A stretch of DNA of 20,873 nucleotides from Deltaproteobacteria bacterium RIFOXYD12_FULL_50_9. GTDB lineage: Bacteria > Desulfobacterota > Desulfobulbia > Desulfobulbales > CALZHT01. Shown piece after piece: positions 6,960-14,341 of this stretch (positions are counted from its first letter, which is position 1; every line of letters begins with the position of its first letter). A program made the position numbers and the translations under genes. The notes beneath the pieces are model-generated. The model made no database searches. It was not told the DNA's origin and saw only the letters and a list, made by a program, of their open reading frames with translations. The DNA lies in contig MGTA01000225.1 in assembly GCA_001799225.1 (NCBI GenBank), positions 1-20,873 of the forward strand. Reading direction: 5' to 3'.

Positions 6960-7820
6960 TCAATCAGGTGCACTCTCCTGTCGCTCGCGGCTCTCTTTTT
7001 TTCTAGGAGAAGTTGGCTTCTTTTTGCCTTTGCCCGGGAGATAGATGAGGATCTTCTTGAATAACCCGTCACCAACGCTCCGGCTGCGGATAGTAGTATC
7101 ATTTTGTAACACCATATGAATGATTCGGCGTTCCGCTGGATTAAGGGCAGGAATAGTCTTGGTTTTGCCGGTATCCTTAACCTCTTGCGCCAGTTGCAGT
7201 GCCTGGCTCTCCAGTTCGCTCTTGCGGACCTCGCGAAACTCGCCGGCATCAATAATAAAGGTGATTTTTTCCGGGAATTTTCGGGTGACAATTTTCCGCA
7301 TAAGATATTGCAGACCGTCCAGGGTCTGGCCTTCCGGGCCGACAATGCTCTCGACATCGTCACCTGTGACCAGGGCTTTCACCTTATTTTCTTCCTGGGT
7401 AACAGTTACCTGGACTGACATCCCCATCAGTTTAAGGAGGTTTACAACATCTTCCTGAATGGCAATCAGAACTTCCGGAGCCAGGATCAACGGTTCCTGA
7501 CTGGTTGCCTGCGGCTGCTGGACTTTTTCTTGGGTCTCTGCCTGCCGTTTTTGTACAGGGGGCTTAACCTTAACAGAAGGGGCTTCAGAGGTCTCAGGCT
7601 TCCGACTTTTGCGGCTCGGCGCCTTTTCGTTGCCATTACCCGGCAAATCTTTTTTCGAGACGAGGATGCGGGCCATTTTACGGCATAAACCGAAGATGCC
7701 CTGCGAGCCGGTCGACAGCACCTCAATATTCAACAACTCTCTGCTGGTATTCATGGCGGTGCAGGCGTTGTTGATCGCCTCTTCCATATCCTTCCCTTCG
7801 TACTCTTTCTTTAAAGCCAT
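6960..7820 (-). CDS. jag: RNA-binding protein Jag/KhpB (SpoIIIJ-associated)
   Basis: A 286-residue cytosolic RNA-binding protein. Residues 1-55 are a Jag_N domain (KKEYEGKDMEEAINNAC; the GIFGL motif at 41-45). Residues 57-110 are a Lys/Pro/Gln-rich disordered linker. Residues about 135-195 form a KH domain with the loop VGPEGQTLDGLQYL in place of the commoner GKxGxTLxALQ. An R3H domain follows around NPAERRIIH (227-235), and a Lys/Arg-rich tail ends the protein. In Gram-positives KhpB works with KhpA in RNA regulation and cell elongation; in Desulfobacterota the role is inferred from synteny with yidC. The ATG has a strong GGAGG Shine-Dalgarno at 7-nt spacing. It sits 38 nt after yidC. Confidence 0.95.
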   Translation of the reverse strand: MALKKEYEGKDMEEAINNACTAMNTSRELLNIEVLSTGSQGIFGLCRKMARILVSKKDLPGNGNEKAPSRKSRKPETSEAPSVKVKPPVQKRQAETQEKVQQPQATSQEPLILAPEVLIAIQEDVVNLLKLMGMSVQVTVTQEENKVKALVTGDDVESIVGPEGQTLDGLQYLMRKIVTRKFPEKITFIIDAGEFREVRKSELESQALQLAQEVKDTGKTKTIPALNPAERRIIHMVLQNDTTIRSRSVGDGLFKKILIYLPGKGKKKPTSPRKKESRERQESAPD

Positions 7821-7858
7821 TGCATAACCTCCATTGGAAACCGGCAGTCAAAGCCGTT

Positions 7859-9541
7859 TCAATCTTCCTGCTGCCGATTAATCACATGTTGCTGGGCGAT
7901 GGATAAAAGGTTGTTAAATAACCAGTACAACACGAGCCCGGATGCAAAATTCAAAAACATAAAGGTGAAGATAATAGGCAGAAAAGTCATCACCTTGGCC
8001 ATCTCCGGGTTCGCCGCTTGATTCGGGGTCATTTTTTGCTGCAGGAACATGCTGGCGCCCATAAGTAGGGTCAAGACAGGTATACCACCGAGCCACGGTA
8101 TGTCAAAACCGATTCCCAGTCGATCCGGAGCAGACAGATCGCTGATCCACAGCATGAACGGCGCATGGCGCAGTTCGATAGCCTGCAGCAACACCTTGTA
8201 GAGCGCGAAAAACACCGGGATCTGCAAAAGCATGGGCAGGCAGCCGCTCAGCGGATTGATCTTGTAAGTCTGATAAAGCTGCAGCATCTCCTGATTCAGG
8301 CGTTCTTTGTCATCCTTGTATTTTTCCCGCAATTTTGCCATCTTGGGCTGCAGTTTCTGCATGGTCTTCATGGATTGCATGCCCTTATGAGAGATGGGCC
8401 AGAAAAGCAGTTTGATCAGGATGGTAAGCAGAATGATGGCCACACCGTAGTTGTGGACAAAACCGTTAAAGAAATTGAGGAGGTAGAGCAAGGGTCTGGC
8501 CAGCATGTCCCACCAGCCGAAATCAACTATCCTTTCCAGATCATGACCTACCTGTTTAAGTATGGCCAATTTTTTCGGCCCCATGTAGAGGAGATAGTGA
8601 TATTCCCGGCTCGCCCCGGGCTGAATGAGCTCAGCAGCTCCGCTTAACACAGTGGTCACCTTGTCATCGCCGGCCAGGGTCATGGAAACTCCGTGCTGAC
8701 CGGGCTGCTGCGGCATAACGCTGCTCATGAAATAAGTATCCTCATAGGCGGCCCAGCTGATATTACCCCCGAAGGTCTTAGCCCCTTCTTTTTTGAGATC
8801 ATCGACCTTGATCTCTTGCAATTTTTTATCCTGGTATATGGCCGGTCCGGTAAAGATAGTCTCCTTGGCAGCAAAGGGGCGATGGGTAAAGGTCAGATAA
8901 GGAGCGCCCTGAAACGCCTGCTGTGAGTTGTTGCGGATATTGACCGTGAGATCAATGGTGTAGTCCCCGTCTTTAAAGATCAAGGTTCTGGTCATTGCGA
9001 GACCGGGCACGAGATCGCCGACCATGCTGAGGCTTTTGCCGGGCTCTCCTCCTCCGACAACAGTAACGTTCTCCTGATCAGCGCCCAGGACAGGAACCGT
9101 AGCCCGACCCGGCTCAACGCCCCAGGAAAAATAGAACGGCAACTCATGGGGGTCAGCGGTTCTGATCAGTTCTTTAATCTCGGACTCTTTGGCCAGGGAT
9201 TCCCGATACTCTTTAAGCTTGAAACTTTTGATTCCTCCGCCGGCTTCAGAGACAACCGCCTTATATAAAGAGGTCTCAACCGTAATATCTCTGGCCGGTC
9301 TCAGAGGCGCACTCTCGACAGATTCAGCCTGGGCAGGGGCCAACAGGACAGGCACTTGCGGTGCGACTGTCGTTGCGATTATGCCTTTGCCGCTGCTTTG
9401 CCCGGTATCCTTAGCTGTTTTTGCATTTTCGGAAACAGCAGCAGGCTTATTGATCGGAGTCGACGGCACAAAAAAATATTGATAACCGAACAGGATTATC
9501 ATTGAAATTGCTATGGCAAGTATTGCTCTCTTTGATTCCAT
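7859..9541 (-). CDS. yidC: Membrane protein insertase YidC
   Basis: Inner-membrane insertase of the Oxa1/YidC/Alb3 family; it inserts and folds membrane proteins alone or with SecYEG. The 560-residue length is that of a Gram-negative form: an N-terminal anchor (about residues 6-24), an Ala/Pro/Ser-rich linker, a large periplasmic beta domain (about 85-340), then the conserved core with the hydrophobic hairpin and helices from about 355 to 550. Core landmarks are the YGVAIILLTILIKLLFWPI segment, the charged C1 coiled region KMQKLQPKMAKLREKYKDD, NPLSGCLPMLLQIPVFFALY and the final helix SGLVLYWLFNNLL. The conserved arginine of the hydrophilic groove is absent at the expected spot, with lysine in ILIKLLFWP instead; lysine occurs in some homologues. 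The ATG has AAGAGG upstream at a long spacing. Upstream is yidD (63 nt), downstream jag. Confidence 0.97.
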   Translation of the reverse strand: MESKRAILAIAISMIILFGYQYFFVPSTPINKPAAVSENAKTAKDTGQSSGKGIIATTVAPQVPVLLAPAQAESVESAPLRPARDITVETSLYKAVVSEAGGGIKSFKLKEYRESLAKESEIKELIRTADPHELPFYFSWGVEPGRATVPVLGADQENVTVVGGGEPGKSLSMVGDLVPGLAMTRTLIFKDGDYTIDLTVNIRNNSQQAFQGAPYLTFTHRPFAAKETIFTGPAIYQDKKLQEIKVDDLKKEGAKTFGGNISWAAYEDTYFMSSVMPQQPGQHGVSMTLAGDDKVTTVLSGAAELIQPGASREYHYLLYMGPKKLAILKQVGHDLERIVDFGWWDMLARPLLYLLNFFNGFVHNYGVAIILLTILIKLLFWPISHKGMQSMKTMQKLQPKMAKLREKYKDDKERLNQEMLQLYQTYKINPLSGCLPMLLQIPVFFALYKVLLQAIELRHAPFMLWISDLSAPDRLGIGFDIPWLGGIPVLTLLMGASMFLQQKMTPNQAANPEMAKVMTFLPIIFTFMFLNFASGLVLYWLFNNLLSIAQQHVINRQQED

Positions 9542-9604
9542 AAAAACAAAATACCTCTTAGCGAGATTTATGACGGGTTCGTTAAATCCCTGAATCTCAT
9601 TTGA

Positions 9605-9817
9605 TTAATGTTTAACCGGATCAAAACCGCCTCGGTGAAACGGATGACAACGGAGCAGACGGCGCAATGCCATACCGATTCCCCGCCACGCGCCATGCAG
9701 ATGAATAGCATCAATGGCATATTGAGAGCAGGTGGGATAAAAACGACAACTGGGCGGAAACAGGGGAGAGAGAAACAGTTGGTAGAACCTTATCGAACTG
9801 ATGCAGAATCGTCTCAT
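9605..9817 (-). CDS. yidD: Membrane protein insertion efficiency factor YidD
   Basis: A 70-residue protein of the YidD/haemolysin family, a membrane-associated helper for YidC-dependent insertion. Signatures are IRFYQLFLSPLFPPSCRFYPTCS (about 9-31) and LRCHPFHRGGFDPV (about 55-68). The start is chosen at the ATG at 9815-9817, which has AAAGG about 9 nt upstream. The frame continues to a GTG at 9829 that falls inside this Shine-Dalgarno, so it is less likely. It lies between rnpA (101 nt upstream) and yidC (63 nt downstream), as in most bacteria. In many genomes yidD overlaps rnpA; here it is separated. Confidence 0.95.
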   Translation of the reverse strand: MRRFCISSIRFYQLFLSPLFPPSCRFYPTCSQYAIDAIHLHGAWRGIGMALRRLLRCHPFHRGGFDPVKH

Positions 9818-9918
9818 GCTTAGTGGCACCTTTATCAGACAACAAACGGCGCAAAAAGGGAATCAATAACTCCCGGATCGACGGCAGCACGCAACTGAAG
9901 CTTACACCAGTGAATACT

Positions 9919-10275
9919 CTAATAACCTGGAGCTGCCTGGTAGAGAATCTTTACGAGTGTATTTGCCGCCTGGCAAAACTCGGATGAAGAATCAACGCTG
10001 AAACCTTGGCGTACTGTTATAACAACATCTACCACCGGCAACCATTCCCGGCCATGCAAACGAAAGCACTCTCTGATGATTCTCTTGATCCTGTTTCTGC
10101 GTGTGGCTTTTTTCACGCCATGAATACTGATACCCAGCCTGCTTCCCTCTTCTGCTCCAGGCACATAAATCAGACTAAAATTCCGGCCCGATAAACGCCG
10201 GCCTCGGCGGTACACATCCTGGTACTGCCAAGGTTTGCGGAGCAACCTGCTTTTCGGTAATGCAAAGGATTTCAT
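9919..10275 (-). CDS. rnpA: Ribonuclease P protein component
   Basis: The protein subunit of RNase P, which binds the catalytic RNA and helps mature tRNA 5' ends. It has 118 residues, the usual size. It carries the central cleft entrance (LPKSRLLRKPWQYQDVYRRGRR), the RNR signature ATRRNRIKRIIRECFR (about 57-72), and the strand VVDVVITVRQG. The start is set at the ATG at 10273-10275; the codon before it is TTG, which is a possible but unneeded start. No clear Shine-Dalgarno precedes it; the gene follows rpmH by 40 nt on the same strand, so it is probably read from the rpmH promoter. The RNase P RNA gene (rnpB) is not in the window. Confidence 0.96.
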   Translation of the reverse strand: MKSFALPKSRLLRKPWQYQDVYRRGRRLSGRNFSLIYVPGAEEGSRLGISIHGVKKATRRNRIKRIIRECFRLHGREWLPVVDVVITVRQGFSVDSSSEFCQAANTLVKILYQAAPGY

Positions 10276-10315
10276 CAAATGGCTAGTCTAGCACACCATG
10301 GGCAATAAACAACAA

Positions 10316-10453
10316 TCACACTGCTAACTGATGACGGCCTTTGGCCCTGCGCCTGCTGATGACAGCTCTACCTGCTTTTGTTCTCATTCTGACCCGAAAG
10401 CCATGAGTCTTGTGCCGATGGGTGTTGCTTGGTTGAAAAGTTCTTTTGCTCAT
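10316..10453 (-). CDS. rpmH: 50S ribosomal protein L34
   Basis: A 45-residue, highly basic protein. The sequence MSKRTFQPSNTHRHKTHGFR followed by VRMRTKAGRAVISRRRAKGR matches L34 over its whole length; the Arg/Lys-rich body and the SNTHRHKTHGFR core are diagnostic. It is too short for many length cut-offs. The ATG has AAGGAAG at 6-nt spacing. It is the first gene of the rpmH-rnpA-yidD-yidC-jag-mnmE run. Immediately upstream one often finds dnaA, but here hemA lies 228 nt away on the same strand. Confidence 0.97.
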   Translation of the reverse strand: MSKRTFQPSNTHRHKTHGFRVRMRTKAGRAVISRRRAKGRHQLAV

Positions 10454-10627
10454 AATTACTTCCTTAAATAAATTAATAAGTTACGCTGCAATTCCAAAAA
10501 TTCTGTCAAGACATGGCCTGCATGGATTCCTGTCGACTTTATAACAATATCCAATCTTTTCGAATAGTTAGCCGACCGCAGAGGTGCTCATACTGGATCT
10601 TCGAGGCCATCTACAATAAAACGGGTC

Positions 10628-10656
10628 ATTCTAACCGCATCACCTGGGCATGTCAA
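10628..10656 (-). promoter_or_regulatory. Near-consensus sigma-70 promoter for the rpmH block
   Basis: On the minus strand TTGACA (plus 10651-10656), an exact 17-nt spacer and TAGAAT (plus 10628-10633): 6/6 and 5/6 matches at optimal spacing. The predicted start is near 10621, leaving a leader of about 168 nt before rpmH. A second TTGACA (plus 10504-10509) nearer the gene has no well-placed -10 box and may be a weak second promoter. The strength fits a ribosomal-protein gene. Confidence 0.8.
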
Positions 10657-10681
10657 ACAATTTACGATTATAGAATTGAGC

Positions 10682-11989
10682 TTACCTGGTTTCGTCCGAA
10701 TCTTTACGGGAAGGCAGGTGCTGATCAAGCCCGAACATCTGCCGGAATAGTGCAAGTCTCTGTTGCTTCTCCTCGGGCGGGCATTCGGCTTTTAAAAACA
10801 GCATGGGGTCGTGAATAAGTTTATTGACCAGGGAGGCAGCCAGTATCTCAACTGATCTTTTCTCTTTTTCCGGGAGTTCCTTCAGCTGCAGAAATGTCCT
10901 GGCAAGTTCACGGTCTCGCAGGGCTTCGACTTTTTGGCGAAGCGCGATGATTGTTGGTGACACCTGCATGCTTTCGAGCCACTGGAGGAATTTAAGCGTC
11001 TCCTCCGCAACAATCCGTTCAGCTTTGCCTGCTTCCTTATCCCGTTCGGCCTTGTTTCCCTCAACCACACTCGTAAGATCGTCAATGTCGTAGAGATAGA
11101 CATTATCCAGCTTGTTAAGTTCCGGATCCAGATCCCGGGGAACGGCAATGTCGATCAAAAACAGCGGTTTGTTCTTGCGTTGCCGCATGACCGGCTTGAC
11201 ATCATCCCTGGTCAGTATCAGGCCTGGTGCGCCGGTTGAACTGATCAGAATATCCACGCCTTCAAGCTGTTCGACCAGCTCGGTCAATGCTACTGCCGAG
11301 CCATTAAAGCGGCGGGCGAGTTTGACAGCCCGGTCAAGTGTCCGGTTGGCCACCACCACCCCGCCAACGCCTTGATTAATCAGGTGTTCGGCAGCCAATT
11401 CAGCCATCTCACCCGCTCCGACCAGCATAACCTTCTTGCCCTTTAACTCCCCGAAGATCTTCTTGGCAAGCTCGACAGCGGCATAACTGATGGAAACTGC
11501 GCTGCTGCCTATATTGGTTTCTGTGCGGATGCGCTTGGCCACAGAAAAAGACTTGTGCATCAGACGATTCAAGATAGCACCGGTGGCATGGCCTTCCGAG
11601 GCATCTCTGAAGGCATCCTTCAACTGCCCGAGAATCTGCGGTTCGCCGACGATCATGGAGTCAAGGCTCGACGCCACCCGGAACAGATGGATTATGGCTT
11701 CCTGACCTTGATGCAGAAAGGTATAATGGATAGCCTCTTCCTCAGAAATCGAGCTGTTTTCAAAAAGAAAACCCCGAACTCCACGAATAGCATCATCCGG
11801 TCGGCTGCTCGTAAAAATCACCTCCACCCGATTGCAGGTGGAAAGAAAACAGCACTCGACGCAATGAGGAATGCCCATGAGCTTGCGCAGCGGTATCTGG
11901 ATGTCGCCTGAAAATGCAAGCTGTTCACGGATGGCGACTGGAGCGGTCTTGTGGTTTACGCCCAGGACAACGATTGAATCAACCGACAT
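10682..11989 (-). CDS. hemA: Glutamyl-tRNA reductase
   Basis: First committed enzyme of the C5 tetrapyrrole pathway; it reduces glutamyl-tRNA to glutamate-1-semialdehyde with NADPH. The protein has 435 residues. It contains the N-terminal VVLGVNHKTAPVAIREQLAF motif, the catalytic cysteine in LSTCNRVE (Cys52), the SMIVGEPQILGQLKDAF signature, the Rossmann motif VMLVGAGEMAELAAEHL, and a C-terminal helical dimerisation domain. The ATG is served by GGGAGG about 10 nt upstream and overlaps the 3' end of ccsB by 11 nt, indicating a joint transcript. Its product feeds siroheme, haem and, in this kind of organism, cytochrome c. hemL and hemB are not in the window. Confidence 0.97.
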   Translation of the reverse strand: MSVDSIVVLGVNHKTAPVAIREQLAFSGDIQIPLRKLMGIPHCVECCFLSTCNRVEVIFTSSRPDDAIRGVRGFLFENSSISEEEAIHYTFLHQGQEAIIHLFRVASSLDSMIVGEPQILGQLKDAFRDASEGHATGAILNRLMHKSFSVAKRIRTETNIGSSAVSISYAAVELAKKIFGELKGKKVMLVGAGEMAELAAEHLINQGVGGVVVANRTLDRAVKLARRFNGSAVALTELVEQLEGVDILISSTGAPGLILTRDDVKPVMRQRKNKPLFLIDIAVPRDLDPELNKLDNVYLYDIDDLTSVVEGNKAERDKEAGKAERIVAEETLKFLQWLESMQVSPTIIALRQKVEALRDRELARTFLQLKELPEKEKRSVEILAASLVNKLIHDPMLFLKAECPPEEKQQRLALFRQMFGLDQHLPSRKDSDETR

Positions 11990-12794
11990 AGGAATGGATA
12001 CCTCCCAGCAGGAACGTCACCCCCCACAGGGTAAACAGAGCAGCGCTAAAACCGATAATCGTCATAATGGCGGCGCGTTTGCCCCGCCAGCCTACGGTGA
12101 GGCGCTGATGCAGGATGGCTGCGTAAATAAACCAGGTAATGAGCGACCATGTCTCTTTTGGATCCCATTGCCAGTAAGCTCCCCAGGCCTGTTTCGCCCA
12201 GAGAGATCCGGTAATGATCCCCATGGTCAACAGAGGAAAACCAATGGACAGACAATGATGATTCAGATTGTCCAGCGCATCAAGTGACGGCAGCCTGCTA
12301 TAAAACAGGCCAAAACGTTTCTTTTTGATCTCCTTTTCCTGAATGAGATACATGAGCCCACCGCAGAAGGCCAGGGCCAAAAAACCATTGGCCATAAGCG
12401 CCATGCTGGCATGAACCGGCAGCCATTTACTCTGCAGGGCCGGCGGCAGATCGTGAATCTTTTGCGAGGAGAAAAAGGCGACCAGCATCAGACCGGTGAG
12501 AAGCGGGGTGACAAAGGCGCCGAAATTTTTAACCTGATATCGCCAGCGGAAGGAGAGAAAACCCCAGGTCATGGCCAAGGCAAAAAAGGAGACCGCCTCA
12601 TGGTTGTTGGTGAGTGGTGTGTGGCCTGCGGCAAAATACCGCCAGACAAAATAGACGGTGTGCAAAACCCCGGCGCCGATCAATAAGGCCCGAGCCGCTT
12701 GCTGGGCGTTTTTTTCCTGGGTGATAAAATGCGCCACAGAGGCTGAAGTGGCGAGCAGATAGCCAATGAGGATCAGCAAAAAAAAGGCGGACAT
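11979..12794 (-). CDS. ccsB: Cytochrome c biogenesis protein CcsB (CcsA/ResC/HemX family)
   Basis: A multi-spanning inner-membrane haem-handling protein of system II cytochrome c maturation. The 271 residues contain about eight hydrophobic segments and the WWD signature WGAYWQWDPKETW (204-216), which binds haem on the outer face. Candidate haem-ligand histidines flank it (HTPLTNNHE at 58-66, WLPVHAS with His128, GGIHSY with His266). Its place next to hemA resembles HemX proteins, which share the fold and are sometimes said to tune HemA levels, so a HemX role cannot be excluded. The WWD motif argues for haem export. The start ATG overlaps the siroheme-gene stop by one base (TAATG), and GGAGA lies 9 nt upstream. 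Confidence 0.9.
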   Translation of the reverse strand: MSAFFLLILIGYLLATSASVAHFITQEKNAQQAARALLIGAGVLHTVYFVWRYFAAGHTPLTNNHEAVSFFALAMTWGFLSFRWRYQVKNFGAFVTPLLTGLMLVAFFSSQKIHDLPPALQSKWLPVHASMALMANGFLALAFCGGLMYLIQEKEIKKKRFGLFYSRLPSLDALDNLNHHCLSIGFPLLTMGIITGSLWAKQAWGAYWQWDPKETWSLITWFIYAAILHQRLTVGWRGKRAAIMTIIGFSAALFTLWGVTFLLGGIHSYVG

Positions 12795-13507
12795 TATGAG
12801 TGTTCTCCGGGGGGGGCAAATGATGGCTTTTCTTCCGACAGCCGTTTTCGCATTGCAGTCATACAGGTATTGGCAATCTCGTTACCGACAGTCCGGCGCA
12901 AATGAGTTTCTATCTTGGACCATTCATTGTGTCTGATCCACTTGACAAGGTCGGGATCAAGAACAGCCTCAAAAAGCAGCTTGTTTTCAGCATGTGGTTG
13001 GCCTTGCGCCAAAACAGCCGGCCGCATGGCACCCAACAGCTCTATTGCCAACGCATATTCTCTGCCGTAACTCTCTTCGAGTTCCCGGCGCAGGGCCCGA
13101 GCCAAGGCCGGACTTTTACCTCCGGTCGAAACCGAGATGGACAGATCTCCACGGCGAACCATAGCCGGCAGGATAAAGTTACACCATTTGGGCACATCCG
13201 CAACATTTAGCAGGATATTGCGTTCAGTTGCCTCGACATGGACGGCTTGTTGGACATCAGGATCATCAGTGGCCGCAATAACCAGAAATGCACCTACCAG
13301 ATCTCCCGGACAATACCCGCGCGCCTGCCAGAAAATCCTGCCCTTCTCCACCAGGACCGTAAGTTCAGGGGTAAGCTGTGGACTGACCACCGTGATCCGC
13401 CCACCATGCTCAAGCAGAGCACCAACCTTCCGCTCAGCGACCCTGCCGCCGCCGATCACTATGCACCGCTTGTCAGCAATATCCAGACAAATAGAGAAAT
13501 AAGACAT
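12794..13507 (-). CDS. sirC: Precorrin-2 dehydrogenase / sirohydrochlorin ferrochelatase (siroheme synthase N-terminal type)
   Basis: A 237-residue protein of the Met8p/SirC/CysG-N family, which oxidises precorrin-2 to sirohydrochlorin with NAD and in some members inserts iron. It opens with a Rossmann motif CIVIGGGRVAERKVGALLEHG (about 15-35). The conserved segment LLNVADVPKWCNFILPA (about 99-115) contains the Asp (about 104) aligned by eye with the catalytic Asp of Met8p. VSTGGKSPALARALR (about 126-140) is the typical phosphate/tetrapyrrole-side motif. There is no uroporphyrinogen methyltransferase domain, so that activity must be encoded elsewhere. Siroheme serves sulphite reductase and may be a precursor for the alternative haem pathway of sulphate reducers. 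It ends in an eight-base C-run on the coding strand just before ccsB. It heads the sirC-ccsB-hemA run. Confidence 0.93.
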   Translation of the reverse strand: MSYFSICLDIADKRCIVIGGGRVAERKVGALLEHGGRITVVSPQLTPELTVLVEKGRIFWQARGYCPGDLVGAFLVIAATDDPDVQQAVHVEATERNILLNVADVPKWCNFILPAMVRRGDLSISVSTGGKSPALARALRRELEESYGREYALAIELLGAMRPAVLAQGQPHAENKLLFEAVLDPDLVKWIRHNEWSKIETHLRRTVGNEIANTCMTAMRKRLSEEKPSFAPPGEHS

Positions 13508-13580
13508 TGTAAACCAGACCGTTCATCTTCCACAGCTCAACCATGGAATTACTTCACTCTTAACTGCGACCATTGCCGCA

Positions 13581-14228
13581 CTACGGATTAACCATGGCAA
13601 GCATCTCAACCCGGATTTTACCAACCAAAGCGCTCTCAAACCGGGCGGCATCAGCCAGGGCTCCGACATGTCTACCGACATGCATAGGAATTGCCACGGC
13701 CGGCTTGATTTCGATAGCCGCCTGCGCTGCCTCCAGGGCTGTCATCGTGTATGTCCCGGATACCGGGAGCAGGGCGATATCCGCTCTGATCTCTTTCATC
13801 TCCGGGATAAAATCCGTATCCCCGGCATGATAGATCCGCACACCCTTGATTGTCACTACAAATCCAAGCCAGTTATTGGCTTTGGGATGAAATTTTTTAT
13901 CAATGTTGTAGGCCGGCACAGCCTCAACCCTGATGCCGTCAAGATCAATAGTCTCTCCGGGCCGCATGACAATAGTCTGTGCAAAACCAGTTGTCAATCG
14001 GCTTGCTGAGCTGGGCTCGGTCACCAACACGGTGTTTGGTCCCGTGATCTTCTCCACATCCTGTGGAGAACAATGATCGCTGTGGCTGTGCGAGACAAAA
14101 ATAATATCCGCCTGCTTCAATCGACCCGCTAACCGATAGGGATCAAAATACAGAATCTTGCCCACCACCGGCAGGCAAAAAGCGTCATGCCCCAGCCATT
14201 CGAGATTTTTTACAATAGTCTCAAGCAT
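13581..14228 (-). CDS. Metallo-beta-lactamase-fold metal-dependent hydrolase (UPF0173/YtkL-like)
   Basis: A 215-residue cytosolic hydrolase of the metallo-beta-lactamase fold. The zinc motif HSHSDH lies at about 47-52, further ligand positions appear as AGDTDF and PMHVGRH, and the WLGHDAF start (about 11-17) is typical of the UlaG/UPF0173-like branch. The substrate is not known for this branch; UlaG itself is an L-ascorbate-6-phosphate lactonase, but no ascorbate genes are here. The frame has an earlier ATG at 14264. I prefer the ATG at 14228, which has AGG at 7-nt spacing and fits the start of the conserved part. It precedes sirC by 73 nt on the same strand, so co-transcription is possible. 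Confidence 0.85.
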   Translation of the reverse strand: MLETIVKNLEWLGHDAFCLPVVGKILYFDPYRLAGRLKQADIIFVSHSHSDHCSPQDVEKITGPNTVLVTEPSSASRLTTGFAQTIVMRPGETIDLDGIRVEAVPAYNIDKKFHPKANNWLGFVVTIKGVRIYHAGDTDFIPEMKEIRADIALLPVSGTYTMTALEAAQAAIEIKPAVAIPMHVGRHVGALADAARFESALVGKIRVEMLAMVNP

Positions 14229-14341
14229 TTCGCAACCTGTTGTTGGGATATTTGGCTTGGTCATTACTGCGCACCATCACTTTGGTCTCAAATAAAACCA
14301 GACTACCATATTTGCTCGGCTTTGCCACCCCAGCAAACGGT

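Noticed and set aside
7116..7458. Plus-strand ORFs of 100 and 112 residues over jag
   Set aside because: Antisense shadows of the KH-domain region.
8165..8647. 160-residue plus-strand ORF over yidC
   Set aside because: Antisense shadow of the conserved YidC core; His/Gln-rich composition reflects complement codons.
10504..10509. Second TTGACA upstream of rpmH as the main promoter
   Set aside because: Best -10 candidate (TAACTT) is 20 nt away and poor; the element at 10628-10656 is far better.
10513..10818. 101-residue plus-strand ORF across the rpmH-hemA gap
   Set aside because: Overlaps the rpmH promoter and the hemA 3' end, with no ribosome site and no family resemblance.
13581..14264. 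L-ascorbate-6-phosphate lactonase (UlaG) assignment for the metallo-hydrolase
   Set aside because: Shares only the fold and HxHxDH motif; no ascorbate uptake or utilisation genes are nearby.
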